Below are positions 8,014 through 17,009 of a DNA stretch of 62,267 bases, in pieces. The position numbers and the translations under genes were made by a program. This DNA comes from a virus. The number at the start of each line of letters is the position of its first letter. Position 1 is the stretch's first letter. The notes below the pieces were generated by a model, which saw only the letters and a program-made list of their open reading frames with translations, had not been told where the DNA came from and made no database searches. Where the stretch lies: positions 1 through 62,267 of the IMG/VR virus record IMGVR_UViG_3300023210_000034; one strand, given 5' to 3'.

Positions 8014-9480
8014 ATGTTCACAGAAAATGATATCAATTGGATTTACGAATACCATACTCCAGGTGGAGCATGGCCAAACGCTCAAGGATTCCCGAACTAC
8101 GGGGATAACCATTGGCTAGCACCACACTCCGGAATTACATACGTTCCAACACCACAAGATAGCGTGTTCATGCCACAACAGAATTTCGGACAATACCGAG
8201 ATAGCTTGTTCGAGTGTACGGAAAAAGGGGCAAACCCGAACACTAACCCGTTCAGCTTCATATATTATAAGCCGGGCAACATAAACAGTATGTCATGGCT
8301 GTACTCACAATGGAAACGTGGAGAACATCCACAATGGATATACCCCATTGATACGCTACATACTGACTTCTTCAAAATTGGTACCGACTACTTCGATACC
8401 ATGAAGCTAATCAACCCAAACATCATGCGATATATTCGTAGAACAGATGTGCCTAAATGCTACCTGATGTTCATGGTGGCGCTAGAAGGCGATGCCAGTG
8501 CTAATTACAATCACTGCCTGAACCGAATGGAAACATGGGCAAAACACAACAACATCCCTGCCGAGAAAATATTACTAGGAGATGGCAACGCTCGATTCAA
8601 TGAATCAATGGAAGAACCATCAACTGTTCGACATTTCTTTTATCATGGCACACAAACACAATCAATGTATTTCGCAGATGAATTGTCCAAACACTTGAAT
8701 TTGGGATTGAACATCAGAGATATCAATCTCACAGACGAACAACGACACGTGCTTACCGAATATCGACGCAAACAACGACCAACGCACAAGTATATCACAC
8801 TGAATAGAGCACCGAGAAGTCATAGATATGTATTAGTGTTCACCCTGATGGAACAACAAATGCAGGACGATGGGCTTATCAGCCTCGGATCAGATGTAGC
8901 AACCAACTTCGCAGGGCAACGATGTGATTGGTTCGATGATGACACCGCAGCCCGATATGAACAATGGTATAATACCACACATAAAGAGGGTCTGGAACTT
9001 GATTGTGACCTCAGTATCAATCGTGCCGCCGACTTCAACTTCGATCTATATAATCAAGCATACTATCAATTAGTTAGCGAAACATATTTCGAGGACGCAA
9101 ACTATGAAAATGCTAACAGCTTCATTTCAGAGAAAACATACAAACCTATCGCCAATCTTCAACCATTCGTGCTGTACAGCCCAGCCAAAACGTTGGCCGT
9201 TCTACACAAGCTCGGATATAAAACGTTTGACAAATGGTGGGACGAGAGCTATAATGATATCGAGGATGATCAAGAACGCCATTTAGCTATCATTGAACTG
9301 ACCAAAACACTGAACGCAATACCACTCGAAGAATGGCAACTGATGATCATGGATATGCTGCCAACATTGTTGCATAACTACGAACTGTTGTTGAATATTT
9401 TCGAATGGGAAAACACAGTGCTGTATAAACAAATGAAATCTCTACTACGAACCGGAAACATCATAGACTATCAACCATGA
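8014..9480 (+). CDS. Possible glycosyltransferase, GT-B-like C-terminus
   Basis: The 488-residue protein starts one base after the preceding stop. Most of it is unfamiliar. Near residue 368 it has FISEKTYKPIANLQPFVLYS followed by LHKLGYKTFDKWW. That resembles the nucleotide-sugar-binding region of fucosyltransferase/exostosin-like glycosyltransferases ('EKxxxxI...PfI'). It lies between radical SAM genes and overlaps the next by four bases, so a role in the same pathway is likely. The assignment is tentative and rests on that one region. Confidence 0.4.
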   Translation: MFTENDINWIYEYHTPGGAWPNAQGFPNYGDNHWLAPHSGITYVPTPQDSVFMPQQNFGQYRDSLFECTEKGANPNTNPFSFIYYKPGNINSMSWLYSQWKRGEHPQWIYPIDTLHTDFFKIGTDYFDTMKLINPNIMRYIRRTDVPKCYLMFMVALEGDASANYNHCLNRMETWAKHNNIPAEKILLGDGNARFNESMEEPSTVRHFFYHGTQTQSMYFADELSKHLNLGLNIRDINLTDEQRHVLTEYRRKQRPTHKYITLNRAPRSHRYVLVFTLMEQQMQDDGLISLGSDVATNFAGQRCDWFDDDTAARYEQWYNTTHKEGLELDCDLSINRAADFNFDLYNQAYYQLVSETYFEDANYENANSFISEKTYKPIANLQPFVLYSPAKTLAVLHKLGYKTFDKWWDESYNDIEDDQERHLAIIELTKTLNAIPLEEWQLMIMDMLPTLLHNYELLLNIFEWENTVLYKQMKSLLRTGNIIDYQP

Positions 9481-11366
9481 AAAACCTGTACCTAGTACAA
9501 ATGAGCCTAAGTCTACCCGGCTCCAAGTTCAGACACATCCCATACAGTGTGGGATTGTTGTGGTCGTATGCCTCGCAGTTCACCCGCATCACCGATAACT
9601 ACGACCTGAAAGGCATACTGTTCAACAAAGAACCAACCCAATCAGCCGTACAAAAGATTGAAGACCCCGATGTTATTGGGGTCAGTATATACACATGGAA
9701 CTACAATTACAGCATCAAATTGATCGAGGAAGTGAAACGACAGTACCCCGATTGTACTGTCATCGTTGGTGGTCCGGGTATACCAAATGATCCAGACAAA
9801 GCGAAGGTATTCATGCGCACCAATCCCGAAGTGGACTTCATGGTACACCACGAAGGCGAAGTCGTGTTCACTGATCTCCTTGACAGTCTTCTTGATCCCC
9901 TTGGCCTTGACCACAAGGATATCCCAAGCATCGTGTACCGTGATGATCACCAGATCAAACAAAACACTGGCTCTGGTCGCATCGATGATCTCGGTACTAT
10001 CCCATCACCATACCTGACCGGCGTCTTCGATGACCTGATCAATGAATACAAAAACAACACCGATATCGTACTGAATGGTGTGATGGAAACCAATAGAGGT
10101 TGCCCATTCCAATGTACCTTCTGTGATTGGGGTGGCCTAACCTTCCAGAAACTCAAGAAATTCGACATCGATAGAGTGAAGAAAGAGATCGCATGGTTCG
10201 GTGTGCATGAAGTCGAAATGATCGTGAACGCCGATGCGAACTTCGGTATCTTCAAAGATCGTGACCTACGTATCGCTGAACATATCGTCAGTACCAATAA
10301 ACAATTCGGATATCCTAAGATGTTCGATACAAACTACAACAAGAACAACAGCGAACTTGTGCTACAGATAGCCAACACCCTATCAACAATCAATAGACGC
10401 TTCACAGTGGCCCTACAGAGCACACATGAGCCAACACTGAACGCAATCAAGCGCGGTAACCTAGAGACCAGCGATCTCGATAAAATACTGGAGATCGCTA
10501 AACGAAATAACGTCGTCGTCAGTACCGAACTGATCACCGGACTACCATTGGAAACACTCGATAGCTGGAAGCAAGGCATCGCAACTATGATCGAAAAAGG
10601 TATCATGGTAGAAGCATTGCCACTGAGTCTATTAGAGAACTCTGAAATGAATGACCCAGCGTACCGAGCCAAGTACGGGATGATAACACATAACTCAGAG
10701 CTTCCATTCGGTTCATACGTGCCTGAATATCAAGACGTGATCACGTCCACCAGTACAATATCCCATGAAGAAATGGCCGAACTATGGATGTTCAATTGGA
10801 TAACCAATAGTATGCATTCACTCGGCTTCACTCACCTGATCTCACGATATATGCATGATCATCACGGTATATCATATATCGATTTCTATGACCAATTGTT
10901 GACAGACTTCCGGAACGACAGCGTGTTGTCAGCCATTACCGCTGAATTCGAAGTCTATGCGATGAATCATAATTACGTGAACTTCTATATCACATCAAGA
11001 CCAGAATGGCTAACATATATTAACAACCATCGTCGGGATTTAATGGATGTCCTCGTGGCTATGTGTCACAGTATGATCAGACCAATAGACCCACGCATTA
11101 TGATCAGACCAATAGACCCACGCATTCATGATCTATTGATATATCAATTCATGAAACAGGCAACTAATAAAAAACCTGTAGCAGAAGCCATTGAGTTCAA
11201 ATACAATTGGGATCATTGGGAACGTACAGGTGAACTCGAACACAAACAAACCAACATACTGTTCGAACATCCCGGCATGGGCAACTTCTACGACTTTGAA
11301 AACTTCATCGCCTACACCCGTAGAAACTCAGGATGGATGGTCAAAACATCAGAGGTATTAATATGA
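9477..11366 (+). CDS. Cobalamin-binding-type radical SAM protein
   Basis: The 629-residue protein has an N-terminal Rossmann-like B12-binding-type domain (residues about 1-150, including DPDVIGVSIYTWNYNYSI and TVIVGGPG). A radical SAM core with CPFQCTFCDWGG (Cys209, 213, 216) follows. B12-type radical SAM enzymes typically methylate unreactive carbons or rearrange ring systems. The C-terminal domain carries an exact nine-residue tandem duplication (MIRPIDPRI twice) encoded by a 27-bp repeat. The gene overlaps its upstream neighbour as ATGA. The domain assignment is strong; the reaction is not known. Confidence 0.9.
   Translation: MKNLYLVQMSLSLPGSKFRHIPYSVGLLWSYASQFTRITDNYDLKGILFNKEPTQSAVQKIEDPDVIGVSIYTWNYNYSIKLIEEVKRQYPDCTVIVGGPGIPNDPDKAKVFMRTNPEVDFMVHHEGEVVFTDLLDSLLDPLGLDHKDIPSIVYRDDHQIKQNTGSGRIDDLGTIPSPYLTGVFDDLINEYKNNTDIVLNGVMETNRGCPFQCTFCDWGGLTFQKLKKFDIDRVKKEIAWFGVHEVEMIVNADANFGIFKDRDLRIAEHIVSTNKQFGYPKMFDTNYNKNNSELVLQIANTLSTINRRFTVALQSTHEPTLNAIKRGNLETSDLDKILEIAKRNNVVVSTELITGLPLETLDSWKQGIATMIEKGIMVEALPLSLLENSEMNDPAYRAKYGMITHNSELPFGSYVPEYQDVITSTSTISHEEMAELWMFNWITNSMHSLGFTHLISRYMHDHHGISYIDFYDQLLTDFRNDSVLSAITAEFEVYAMNHNYVNFYITSRPEWLTYINNHRRDLMDVLVAMCHSMIRPIDPRIMIRPIDPRIHDLLIYQFMKQATNKKPVAEAIEFKYNWDHWERTGELEHKQTNILFEHPGMGNFYDFENFIAYTRRNSGWMVKTSEVLI
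11073..11126 (+). repeat. Perfect 27-bp in-frame tandem duplication
   Basis: Bases 11073-11099 are repeated exactly at 11100-11126 inside the B12-type radical SAM gene, adding nine residues (MIRPIDPRI) without disturbing the frame. The perfect identity at the DNA level suggests a recent slippage event, or an assembly artefact. Confidence 0.95.
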
Positions 11367-11689
11367 TTGATCCAAAAGCATTACGGGCCGCAATGCTAAA
11401 ATATCGTGAGCATTGGGACGATTTCGATGAAAAACACATGATTAAAGTTCTCGAAGCCTACGAGGCCGAAAAGCCTAGCAAGTGGCAACCGATTGAGACT
11501 GCAAAAAAGGACGGCGCTATTGTTCAGTTGCGCGTGATGTTCAACGAGCCGCTGAATACTGCTGGATCGTGGGAACATACATGTTGGAGGTATTACGGCG
11601 ATGACGGTTGTGACGATAACCAGCCAACGCACTGGCGACCGCTGGAAGCCTTGTCCGTATTACTATGCTCAAAAAATGGAGATTATTGA
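11363..11689 (+). CDS. DUF551-like small protein
   Basis: The start is set at 11363, which overlaps the radical SAM stop as ATGA and has AGAGG upstream. The 108-residue product contains KWQPIETAKKDGAIVQLRV and a later THWRPLEAL. This is the 'W-QPIETAPKDG...W-P' pattern of the small DUF551 proteins common in phages. It was probably acquired as a cassette. No activity is known for the family. Confidence 0.7.
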   Translation: MIDPKALRAAMLKYREHWDDFDEKHMIKVLEAYEAEKPSKWQPIETAKKDGAIVQLRVMFNEPLNTAGSWEHTCWRYYGDDGCDDNQPTHWRPLEALSVLLCSKNGDY

Positions 11690-11691
11690 AC

Positions 11692-11835
11692 ATGACCGCA
11701 CTTCAGATAATTGCCGGATTTTCGATAATTCTTCTGGTCGGCGCTGGTGTTAATTCAACGTTCATCCAGAAGCTCGCCTACGCATGTGCAGTTATTTTTG
11801 TGGTCGCAGCTTTGGTTGCTGAACACTTCCAATAA
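11692..11835 (+). CDS. Small membrane protein, 47 residues
   Basis: The frame starts two bases after the previous stop. The product, MTALQIIAGFSIILLVGAG and onwards, has two hydrophobic stretches (about residues 3-18 and 28-43) that would form a membrane hairpin. It is too short for domain recognition. Possible roles such as holin-like or superinfection-exclusion protein are guesses. Confidence 0.5.
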   Translation: MTALQIIAGFSIILLVGAGVNSTFIQKLAYACAVIFVVAALVAEHFQ

Positions 11836-11855
11836 TCCGGTTGAAAGAAATATAG

Positions 11856-12062
11856 ATGGCAAACGTACCTGAGACACAAACCAGATTGGCACAGCTTGAG
11901 CGAAAGGTTGAGCTTATGGAAGAACGCTTGAAGATGCTTGAGCCGGATAAAAAGCCACAGTTAGACAAAGAGGCGCTGGAGATTGTACTGGATGCTCTTG
12001 AACCGGCCCATCAATACTCTACAAAACTCAGAGAAGCTATCATAAAATTGAGAGGTGAATAA
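11856..12062 (+). CDS. Short coiled-coil protein
   Basis: The 68-residue protein has heptad-like LAQLERKVELMEERLKMLE in its first half and a second helix ending KLREAIIKLRGE, so it is probably a dimeric coiled coil. GTTGAAAG lies upstream, and the stop overlaps the next start as TAATG. Function unknown. Confidence 0.55.
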   Translation: MANVPETQTRLAQLERKVELMEERLKMLEPDKKPQLDKEALEIVLDALEPAHQYSTKLREAIIKLRGE

Positions 12063-12358
12063 TGGCAAAGTATAAAAAGATCAACCTGACCAAAGAAGAG
12101 AAGGTAGAGATCGCACAACGCATAACATCACGCAAAGGTTTACGTGAATTCATTGGACGAAGAGTGCAAGCCCTATGGGTAGCACCATCAAGCAAATCAG
12201 TGTATTCACCCCTGCCACTACTAGAAGAACAACTGAAATTGATGCACAATGATACCTTTTGGGGTACCGATCCTGTCCTAGAAGATAAATCAATAGCCGA
12301 ACTACAAGCAAGGCTCGACGGAAACTATCGCATCGAACGTGTAGAGAGCAAGAACTAA
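12062..12358 (+). CDS. Hypothetical protein, 98 residues
   Basis: This soluble, basic and mostly helical protein begins MAKYKKINLTKEEKVEIAQRI. It sits between the coiled-coil gene and the epimerase and shares a single base with each of its stop and start junctions. No family is recognised. Confidence 0.55.
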   Translation: MAKYKKINLTKEEKVEIAQRITSRKGLREFIGRRVQALWVAPSSKSVYSPLPLLEEQLKLMHNDTFWGTDPVLEDKSIAELQARLDGNYRIERVESKN

Positions 12359-13419
12359 TGACATTCAATATTATCGGCGGCAACGGACCAAACTTCATCC
12401 GAACTGTCCTCGTAACAGGATCAGCAGGATTCATAGGCACATACGTATGCCAACTCCTATTGGACAGAGGCTTCAAAGTCCGTGGCATCGATAACTACAG
12501 CAAATATGGTTACATCAAACGATCACACGATGACCACCCACACTACGAATTCATCGAAGGCGACTGTAAAGATGTCGATCTAATGCGAGAAGTCATGGCT
12601 GGTGTCGATCATGTCATACATCTCGCAGCACTAATCGGGGGCCTACGCTTCTTCAATGATCATGCATACGATATGATGGCAGAGAACGAACGCATTTGCG
12701 CAAGCTTATTCGACGCAGCCATCAATGCCCACCTGACCGATAACCTCAAAAAGGTCACATTGATAACAAGTTCTCAAGTGTACGAAATGACAGAAGAATT
12801 CCCAACACCAGAAGACTCAACCCTAATGGACCCACCACCACGATCAATGTATGGCTTCCAAAAACTCGCAGCAGAGTATTTCGCCGAAGGTGCGCGACTA
12901 CAACACGGACTACCATACACCATCCTTAGACCATTCAATGCTATCGGTACAGGAGAAGAACCCGGCACGTATGTCGATAAAGCTGGACAAGAAGTAGCAA
13001 TGAACCATGTCGTACCAGAATTCATCATGAAATGTCTCAAATCAGGCGGAACTGAACCCATCGAAATGCATGGATCAGGTAAACAAGTACGTGACTTCAC
13101 ACATGGTGTGGACTTCGCGACAGCAGTGGCAGAAACCCTCGACATCAATGCTTGCAAAAACCAAATATACAACGTGTGTGGTGGTATGCGATTATCAATG
13201 GAAGACCTATTACGAGCAATTCATTCACTAGTATATCCTGATCTCGATCCTAACTCACTACGTATTAGATACGTCAAATCATTCGATAACGATGTAATAT
13301 ATCGATATGGGGATAGCTCAAAATTGTACCGAACCACGGGATGGAAACCAACCAAAGACCTATACGGCAGTCTACAAGAAATAATCGATTATGTTAAAAC
13401 TACCGTCGATAAGGATTAA
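12358..13419 (+). CDS. NAD-dependent nucleotide-sugar epimerase/dehydratase
   Basis: This extended short-chain dehydrogenase of 353 residues has the NAD-binding motif TGSAGFIG (Gly21, 24, 27) and the catalytic Y165-x3-K169 (YGFQK). It also has the family pattern RPFNAIGTGE and a late VRDFTHGVDFATA. It is close to GalE/GDP-mannose-epimerase-type enzymes, which convert nucleotide sugars. The N-terminal extension before the first strand is about 14 residues. The surrounding glycosyltransferases suggest it supplies an activated sugar. The exact substrate cannot be told. Confidence 0.85.
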   Translation: MTFNIIGGNGPNFIRTVLVTGSAGFIGTYVCQLLLDRGFKVRGIDNYSKYGYIKRSHDDHPHYEFIEGDCKDVDLMREVMAGVDHVIHLAALIGGLRFFNDHAYDMMAENERICASLFDAAINAHLTDNLKKVTLITSSQVYEMTEEFPTPEDSTLMDPPPRSMYGFQKLAAEYFAEGARLQHGLPYTILRPFNAIGTGEEPGTYVDKAGQEVAMNHVVPEFIMKCLKSGGTEPIEMHGSGKQVRDFTHGVDFATAVAETLDINACKNQIYNVCGGMRLSMEDLLRAIHSLVYPDLDPNSLRIRYVKSFDNDVIYRYGDSSKLYRTTGWKPTKDLYGSLQEIIDYVKTTVDKD

Positions 13420-14317
13420 AATCAAACGGGAAATTGCGATTTAGGCTAACCAATGGCCCAAGACCCTTGAACTGATCGTGATACCACTTATCATACGTCT
13501 CCGAACTGAACTCAGGGTCATAGATAAGTGGTTCCCATTGATCCAATATATCCTGATTGTAGACATCATTGATCTCAACATCAAGACTGGTACTCATTCT
13601 CTCTGCAAACTCTCGCGCAGCCACAGGACTCGGATGACCATCTTCTTGCCGTGCCCCATCGTAATTCACGTACGTTACCCTCTTATCAGGATGTAATTTA
13701 TTCATGGAATATATGCTAGGTAACTCTTTGTCAATCGCATTTATAACACACTCCAAATAAGGATCATCTAAACTCTTCCGGATCACCTTGTCTGACCAAA
13801 CTTGTGGACTAATCCCCATTTCGTCATACATCGTGATAATCCTGTATCTACACGGTAAACGGTCGAGAAGCATTTTCATGCCAAGAATCAATTGAGACTC
13901 ATATCGTGTACAATGAATAGGGTTCAAGAAACCGTTGTCAAAAAATGATTGCATCTTGTCTTGAACATTATGCTTGTAGTTGTAGTGATTTACCATACTT
14001 CCACAGCCAGGACCCCAACCATATTCCATATCACCGGAATTCTCATGGGTGAAGTCTTTAATCTGATCACCACCAATCCAACCAGTGTAGGGCATAATAG
14101 TATCAATTCGCCCGAACTCTGTCAACTGTAGAACAACAACGTCTTCTGAGGTTAAATCAAAATCCATGATGATCTCCATCAACCTACTGTACATCGTTTG
14201 ATGGCCCTGTCCGCGTAATGCACCATTCCATACCTTGTAATCTCCCGACATGAAATCGACCCAACATGGCCATACCCAATTACTGAAACTACAACCTAAC
14301 ACAAACATACGATCCAT
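13400..14317 (-). CDS. SGNH-type hydrolase-like protein
   Basis: The 305-residue protein begins MDRMFVLGCSFSNW, where GCSFS matches the nucleophile block (GDSxS) of SGNH/GDSL hydrolases with Asp replaced by Cys. Near the C-terminus D226-G-H228 followed by PSP matches the Asp-x-His catalytic block. Members remove or transfer acyl groups, often on glycans. It is the only leftward gene in the left arm, converges on the epimerase gene with a 20-bp overlap and diverges from the gene at 14362. The start has AAAGGA upstream. Inversion or insertion as a cassette is likely. Confidence 0.7.
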   Translation of the reverse strand: MDRMFVLGCSFSNWVWPCWVDFMSGDYKVWNGALRGQGHQTMYSRLMEIIMDFDLTSEDVVVLQLTEFGRIDTIMPYTGWIGGDQIKDFTHENSGDMEYGWGPGCGSMVNHYNYKHNVQDKMQSFFDNGFLNPIHCTRYESQLILGMKMLLDRLPCRYRIITMYDEMGISPQVWSDKVIRKSLDDPYLECVINAIDKELPSIYSMNKLHPDKRVTYVNYDGARQEDGHPSPVAAREFAERMSTSLDVEINDVYNQDILDQWEPLIYDPEFSSETYDKWYHDQFKGLGPLVSLNRNFPFDFNPYRR

Positions 14318-14327
14318 AAAATAATCC

Positions 14328-14356
14328 TTTACTATTAAACGTATTTAATATATAAT
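14328..14356 (+). promoter_or_regulatory. Sigma70-type promoter for the gene at 14362
   Basis: TTTACT (14328-14333) and TATAAT (14351-14356) are separated by 17 bases in the short divergent gap after the inverted SGNH gene. The -10 box ends five bases before the ATG, so the transcript would start at or near the start codon. No Shine-Dalgarno sequence is visible. Confidence 0.55.
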
Positions 14357-14361
14357 ACAAC

Positions 14362-15063
14362 ATGTTTGATATTATATTCATAAGTTACCAAGAATCTAAC
14401 GCTGAAGAACATTGGGAAAAGCTGAATAAAAGATTCCCATTTAATACTATCAGGGTTAAAGATGTGCAAGGTATTCCACAGGCACACTATGAAGCAGCCA
14501 AACGATCCAGAACCAAATGGTTCTATGTGGTCGATGGCGATACCGTCGTAAATGATGACTTCATGTTTGATATCGATCCCAATATCGAGTCAGATTATAG
14601 CCTGAATGCCGACGAATGGGTGTTCGTAATGAGAGCATACAACCCCGTAACCGAATTAACATATGGATACAGTGGTATTAAACTATTCAATAAAAAACAT
14701 GTGTTAACCTTTGATCCAGATGTTATCGTAGACTTCACAACAACCGTCGCAGGAATATTTAAAGCTATGCCCATAATAGCAAGCACAACAGTATACGACA
14801 CATCACCATTCGAAACATGGAAATCAGCATTCAGAGAGTGTACCAAACTCTCAGCAAATGTCATCAAAGGGAATAAACCAGACGAAACACGAGAAAGATT
14901 GAACCAGTGGATGAACACCGGCAATGGAGAATACGGGCTGTTCAGTAAACAAGGAGCCGTGTATGGACACCAATACGGATCAGCGAACGCTAATAATCCA
15001 GAAGAACTTGCTCGAATAAATAATTTCGAATGGTTAAAGGAGCAATTCAATGGTAACACATAA
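14362..15063 (+). CDS. Putative GT-A glycosyltransferase, paralogue B
   Basis: The 233-residue protein is a shorter relative of the genes at 3631 and 15312. It has IIFISYQESNAEEHWEKL, then VVDGDT with D58-G-D60 as the likely metal/nucleotide-sugar site, then LTYGYSGIKLF and a shortened SPFETWKSAFRECTKL block. It lacks the C-terminal 80-100 residues of the paralogues. It has its own promoter and starts the second run of rightward genes. Confidence 0.6.
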   Translation: MFDIIFISYQESNAEEHWEKLNKRFPFNTIRVKDVQGIPQAHYEAAKRSRTKWFYVVDGDTVVNDDFMFDIDPNIESDYSLNADEWVFVMRAYNPVTELTYGYSGIKLFNKKHVLTFDPDVIVDFTTTVAGIFKAMPIIASTTVYDTSPFETWKSAFRECTKLSANVIKGNKPDETRERLNQWMNTGNGEYGLFSKQGAVYGHQYGSANANNPEELARINNFEWLKEQFNGNT

Positions 15064-15184
15064 AGAAAAAAGACGACAAGAACAACAACTAAGAGATCGT
15101 AAACGACTCAGAAGAGACAAAATCGTCATGATAGGAATCATGATATTCGCAGTAGCAACACTCATTTGGAACCACCTTAGATGA
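15050..15184 (+). CDS. Small single-pass membrane protein
   Basis: This 44-residue frame starts MVTHKEKRRQEQQ and ends with one transmembrane segment (IVMIGIMIFAVATLIW). It overlaps the glycosyltransferase gene by 14 bases and the next gene by four, and GGAG precedes the ATG. The basic head would lie in the cytoplasm. The following gene has the same layout, so the two may be distant paralogues. Confidence 0.5.
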   Translation: MVTHKEKRRQEQQLRDRKRLRRDKIVMIGIMIFAVATLIWNHLR

Positions 15185-15315
15185 CATCTGAACGTAAAAA
15201 ACAAAAAGAACTCGATGATCTGAAATTCAAACGTCAAATGAAACGATTGGATATTATCACAGTATGTGGACTGCTAGCCCTGATCGCAGTGATAACATCA
15301 ATGGTGATGATATGA
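15181..15315 (+). CDS. Small single-pass membrane protein, second of a pair
   Basis: The 44-residue frame begins MTSERKKQKELDDLK and ends in a hydrophobic segment (ITVCGLLALIAVITSMVMI). It has the same length and charged-head plus C-terminal anchor plan as its upstream neighbour. It overlaps both neighbours by four bases, which fits the operon style here. Function unknown. Confidence 0.5.
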   Translation: MTSERKKQKELDDLKFKRQMKRLDIITVCGLLALIAVITSMVMI

Positions 15316-16223
15316 AAGTACTAGACCTAGATTGGGTGTTCTTGAGCTACGATGAACCAGCAGCCGATCATAACTACAACCAATTACTCGAAACAATCCC
15401 TCATGCTAAACGATTACATGGAGTGAAAGGATTCGACGCAGCGCATAAATGTGCCGCAGACCTAGCCGAAACTGAACGATTTATCCTAGTCGATGGTGAT
15501 CATGTCATCACACCAGATTTCCATGAAACCGAATTCGAACCAGCAATAGACCCAAATGTCGTCCACTCGTGGGCCGCAAAGAATAACGTGAATAACCTAA
15601 TATATGGAACCGGTGGCGCTAAATGCTGGAATAAACATACATTAATGAATATCAACACGCATGAAGCTGCAACACATGAAAACTACTCAATAGACTTCTG
15701 CTACGGGGGTCTCGAATACCAACCAATGGGAAATATGTACTCCGGATTAACTTGGATCAGTGGAACACCATATCAAGCATACAGATCAGGGTTCAGAGAT
15801 GTTATCAAAATGTGTGTCAAAAATGGCGAACCCGTAAAGGATATCCTTACAGCATCAGGGGGGAACCTCGCACGATTGTTGATATGGTGCACAATAGGAA
15901 GAGATCAAAAATGGGGCGATTTCGCTATGTTAGGCGCAAGACAAGGCGTATATAACCTGTTCTTGAACCCGAAATTCGATTACCACAATATCATAGACTA
16001 TGATTGGTTCGATGATCATTGGGAAAAGGTATCAACACGATTTAGTATCAATCCAATGAATGATTTCAATTATAATAAACCTAATATGGAAACAGAATTG
16101 AATGCACTCAGACACGAACTCAAAACTATCGGACTACCAGTCGTAGAACTGTACGATGATGAATGCGAATGGTATCGAATGGCAGACATTAACCCAACTA
16201 GAATCCCTCCATTCCTGTATTAA
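15312..16223 (+). CDS. Putative GT-A glycosyltransferase, paralogue C
   Basis: The start is at 15312 (MKVLDLDWVFLSYDEP), overlapping the previous stop. The 303-residue protein shares with the gene at 3631 the blocks VKGFDAAHKCA and VDGDH (D61-G-D63). It also shares NLIYGTGGAKCW, SGTPYQAYRSGFRDVIKM and GNLARLLIWCTIGRD. It is the closest paralogue of the 3631 product. Nucleotide-sugar-dependent transfer is expected; the acceptor is unknown. Confidence 0.6.
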   Translation: MKVLDLDWVFLSYDEPAADHNYNQLLETIPHAKRLHGVKGFDAAHKCAADLAETERFILVDGDHVITPDFHETEFEPAIDPNVVHSWAAKNNVNNLIYGTGGAKCWNKHTLMNINTHEAATHENYSIDFCYGGLEYQPMGNMYSGLTWISGTPYQAYRSGFRDVIKMCVKNGEPVKDILTASGGNLARLLIWCTIGRDQKWGDFAMLGARQGVYNLFLNPKFDYHNIIDYDWFDDHWEKVSTRFSINPMNDFNYNKPNMETELNALRHELKTIGLPVVELYDDECEWYRMADINPTRIPPFLY

Positions 16224-16224
16224 T

Positions 16225-16917
16225 ATGACAGACCTATCAATCATCCTGAATGGACTTCAACGCATTTATCCGGATAAACTCCTGATGAACAATATAACAC
16301 ATATCCTACATCAATCAAATCCACCTAATATCGAATTGGCATTCAGTGCAGCACAAATCGAAAGTAAACAATGGCTGATACAAGAACTAATAAATCATAT
16401 CGAACCAAATAAAACTATCTTTATCCTCGGTGGATGGTATGGACTACTGCCAGCTATGATGTACGAACTGCCAGAATTCAATACAGCAAAAATTAGATCA
16501 TTCGATATCGAACCAACATGCGCACCAATCGCGGAACTAATGAATAGACAACGTGTGAAAGCAAATTGGCAATTTAAAGCATCAACAGCAGATATATACG
16601 ACCTCGACTACAATAAAACTACGTACACTACAACAAGACGTGACCAAACAATCGCCGATATGCAGGACGAACCCGATATCATCGTGAATACAATATGTGA
16701 ACACCTACTGAACTTCAATGAATGGTTCGATAAACTACCCAAAAACAAACTAATCGTACTACAATCTAATGACTACTTCGAATACACACAAGAACATGTG
16801 AACTGTGTCAATACACTACAAGAGTTTAAACAACAAGCACCAATGAATATACTATTCGAAGGACAAAACAAATTCGAGATGTATACAAGATTCATGCTGA
16901 TAGGAACAAAAATATGA
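16225..16917 (+). CDS. Putative class I SAM-dependent methyltransferase
   Basis: The start is at 16225, one base after the previous stop. The 230-residue protein has a glycine-containing first strand (IFILGGWYGLLPAM) and an acidic end of the second strand (IRSFDIEPTCAPIAE). A DIIVNTICEHL strand and a LIVLQSNDYF strand follow. This is the order expected of a Rossmann-fold methyltransferase. It follows a glycosyltransferase and may methylate a sugar, but a substrate cannot be assigned. Confidence 0.5.
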   Translation: MTDLSIILNGLQRIYPDKLLMNNITHILHQSNPPNIELAFSAAQIESKQWLIQELINHIEPNKTIFILGGWYGLLPAMMYELPEFNTAKIRSFDIEPTCAPIAELMNRQRVKANWQFKASTADIYDLDYNKTTYTTTRRDQTIADMQDEPDIIVNTICEHLLNFNEWFDKLPKNKLIVLQSNDYFEYTQEHVNCVNTLQEFKQQAPMNILFEGQNKFEMYTRFMLIGTKI

Positions 16918-16994
16918 ACAAAATAACAAAATACATCATTAAACTATGGGATGATCCAACCATCACTCGGTGCAGGTATGATGAAATACATTAA
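16914..16994 (+). CDS. Very short ORF, possible FRFKR-family remnant
   Basis: The 26-residue frame begins MNKITKYIIKLW, overlaps the preceding stop as ATGA and ends in the short leader before the gene at 17010. The TKYIIK start resembles the xxGKYIIK start of the array at 2054-3072, so it may be a truncated family member. It could equally be a meaningless short frame. Confidence 0.25.
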   Translation: MNKITKYIIKLWDDPTITRCRYDEIH

Positions 16995-17009
16995 GGAAGA
17001 ATAAACAGA

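Noticed and set aside
9477-11366. Frameshift in the B12-type radical SAM gene at the 27-bp duplication
   Set aside because: The repeat is a multiple of three and the frame stays open to a normal stop that overlaps the next gene.
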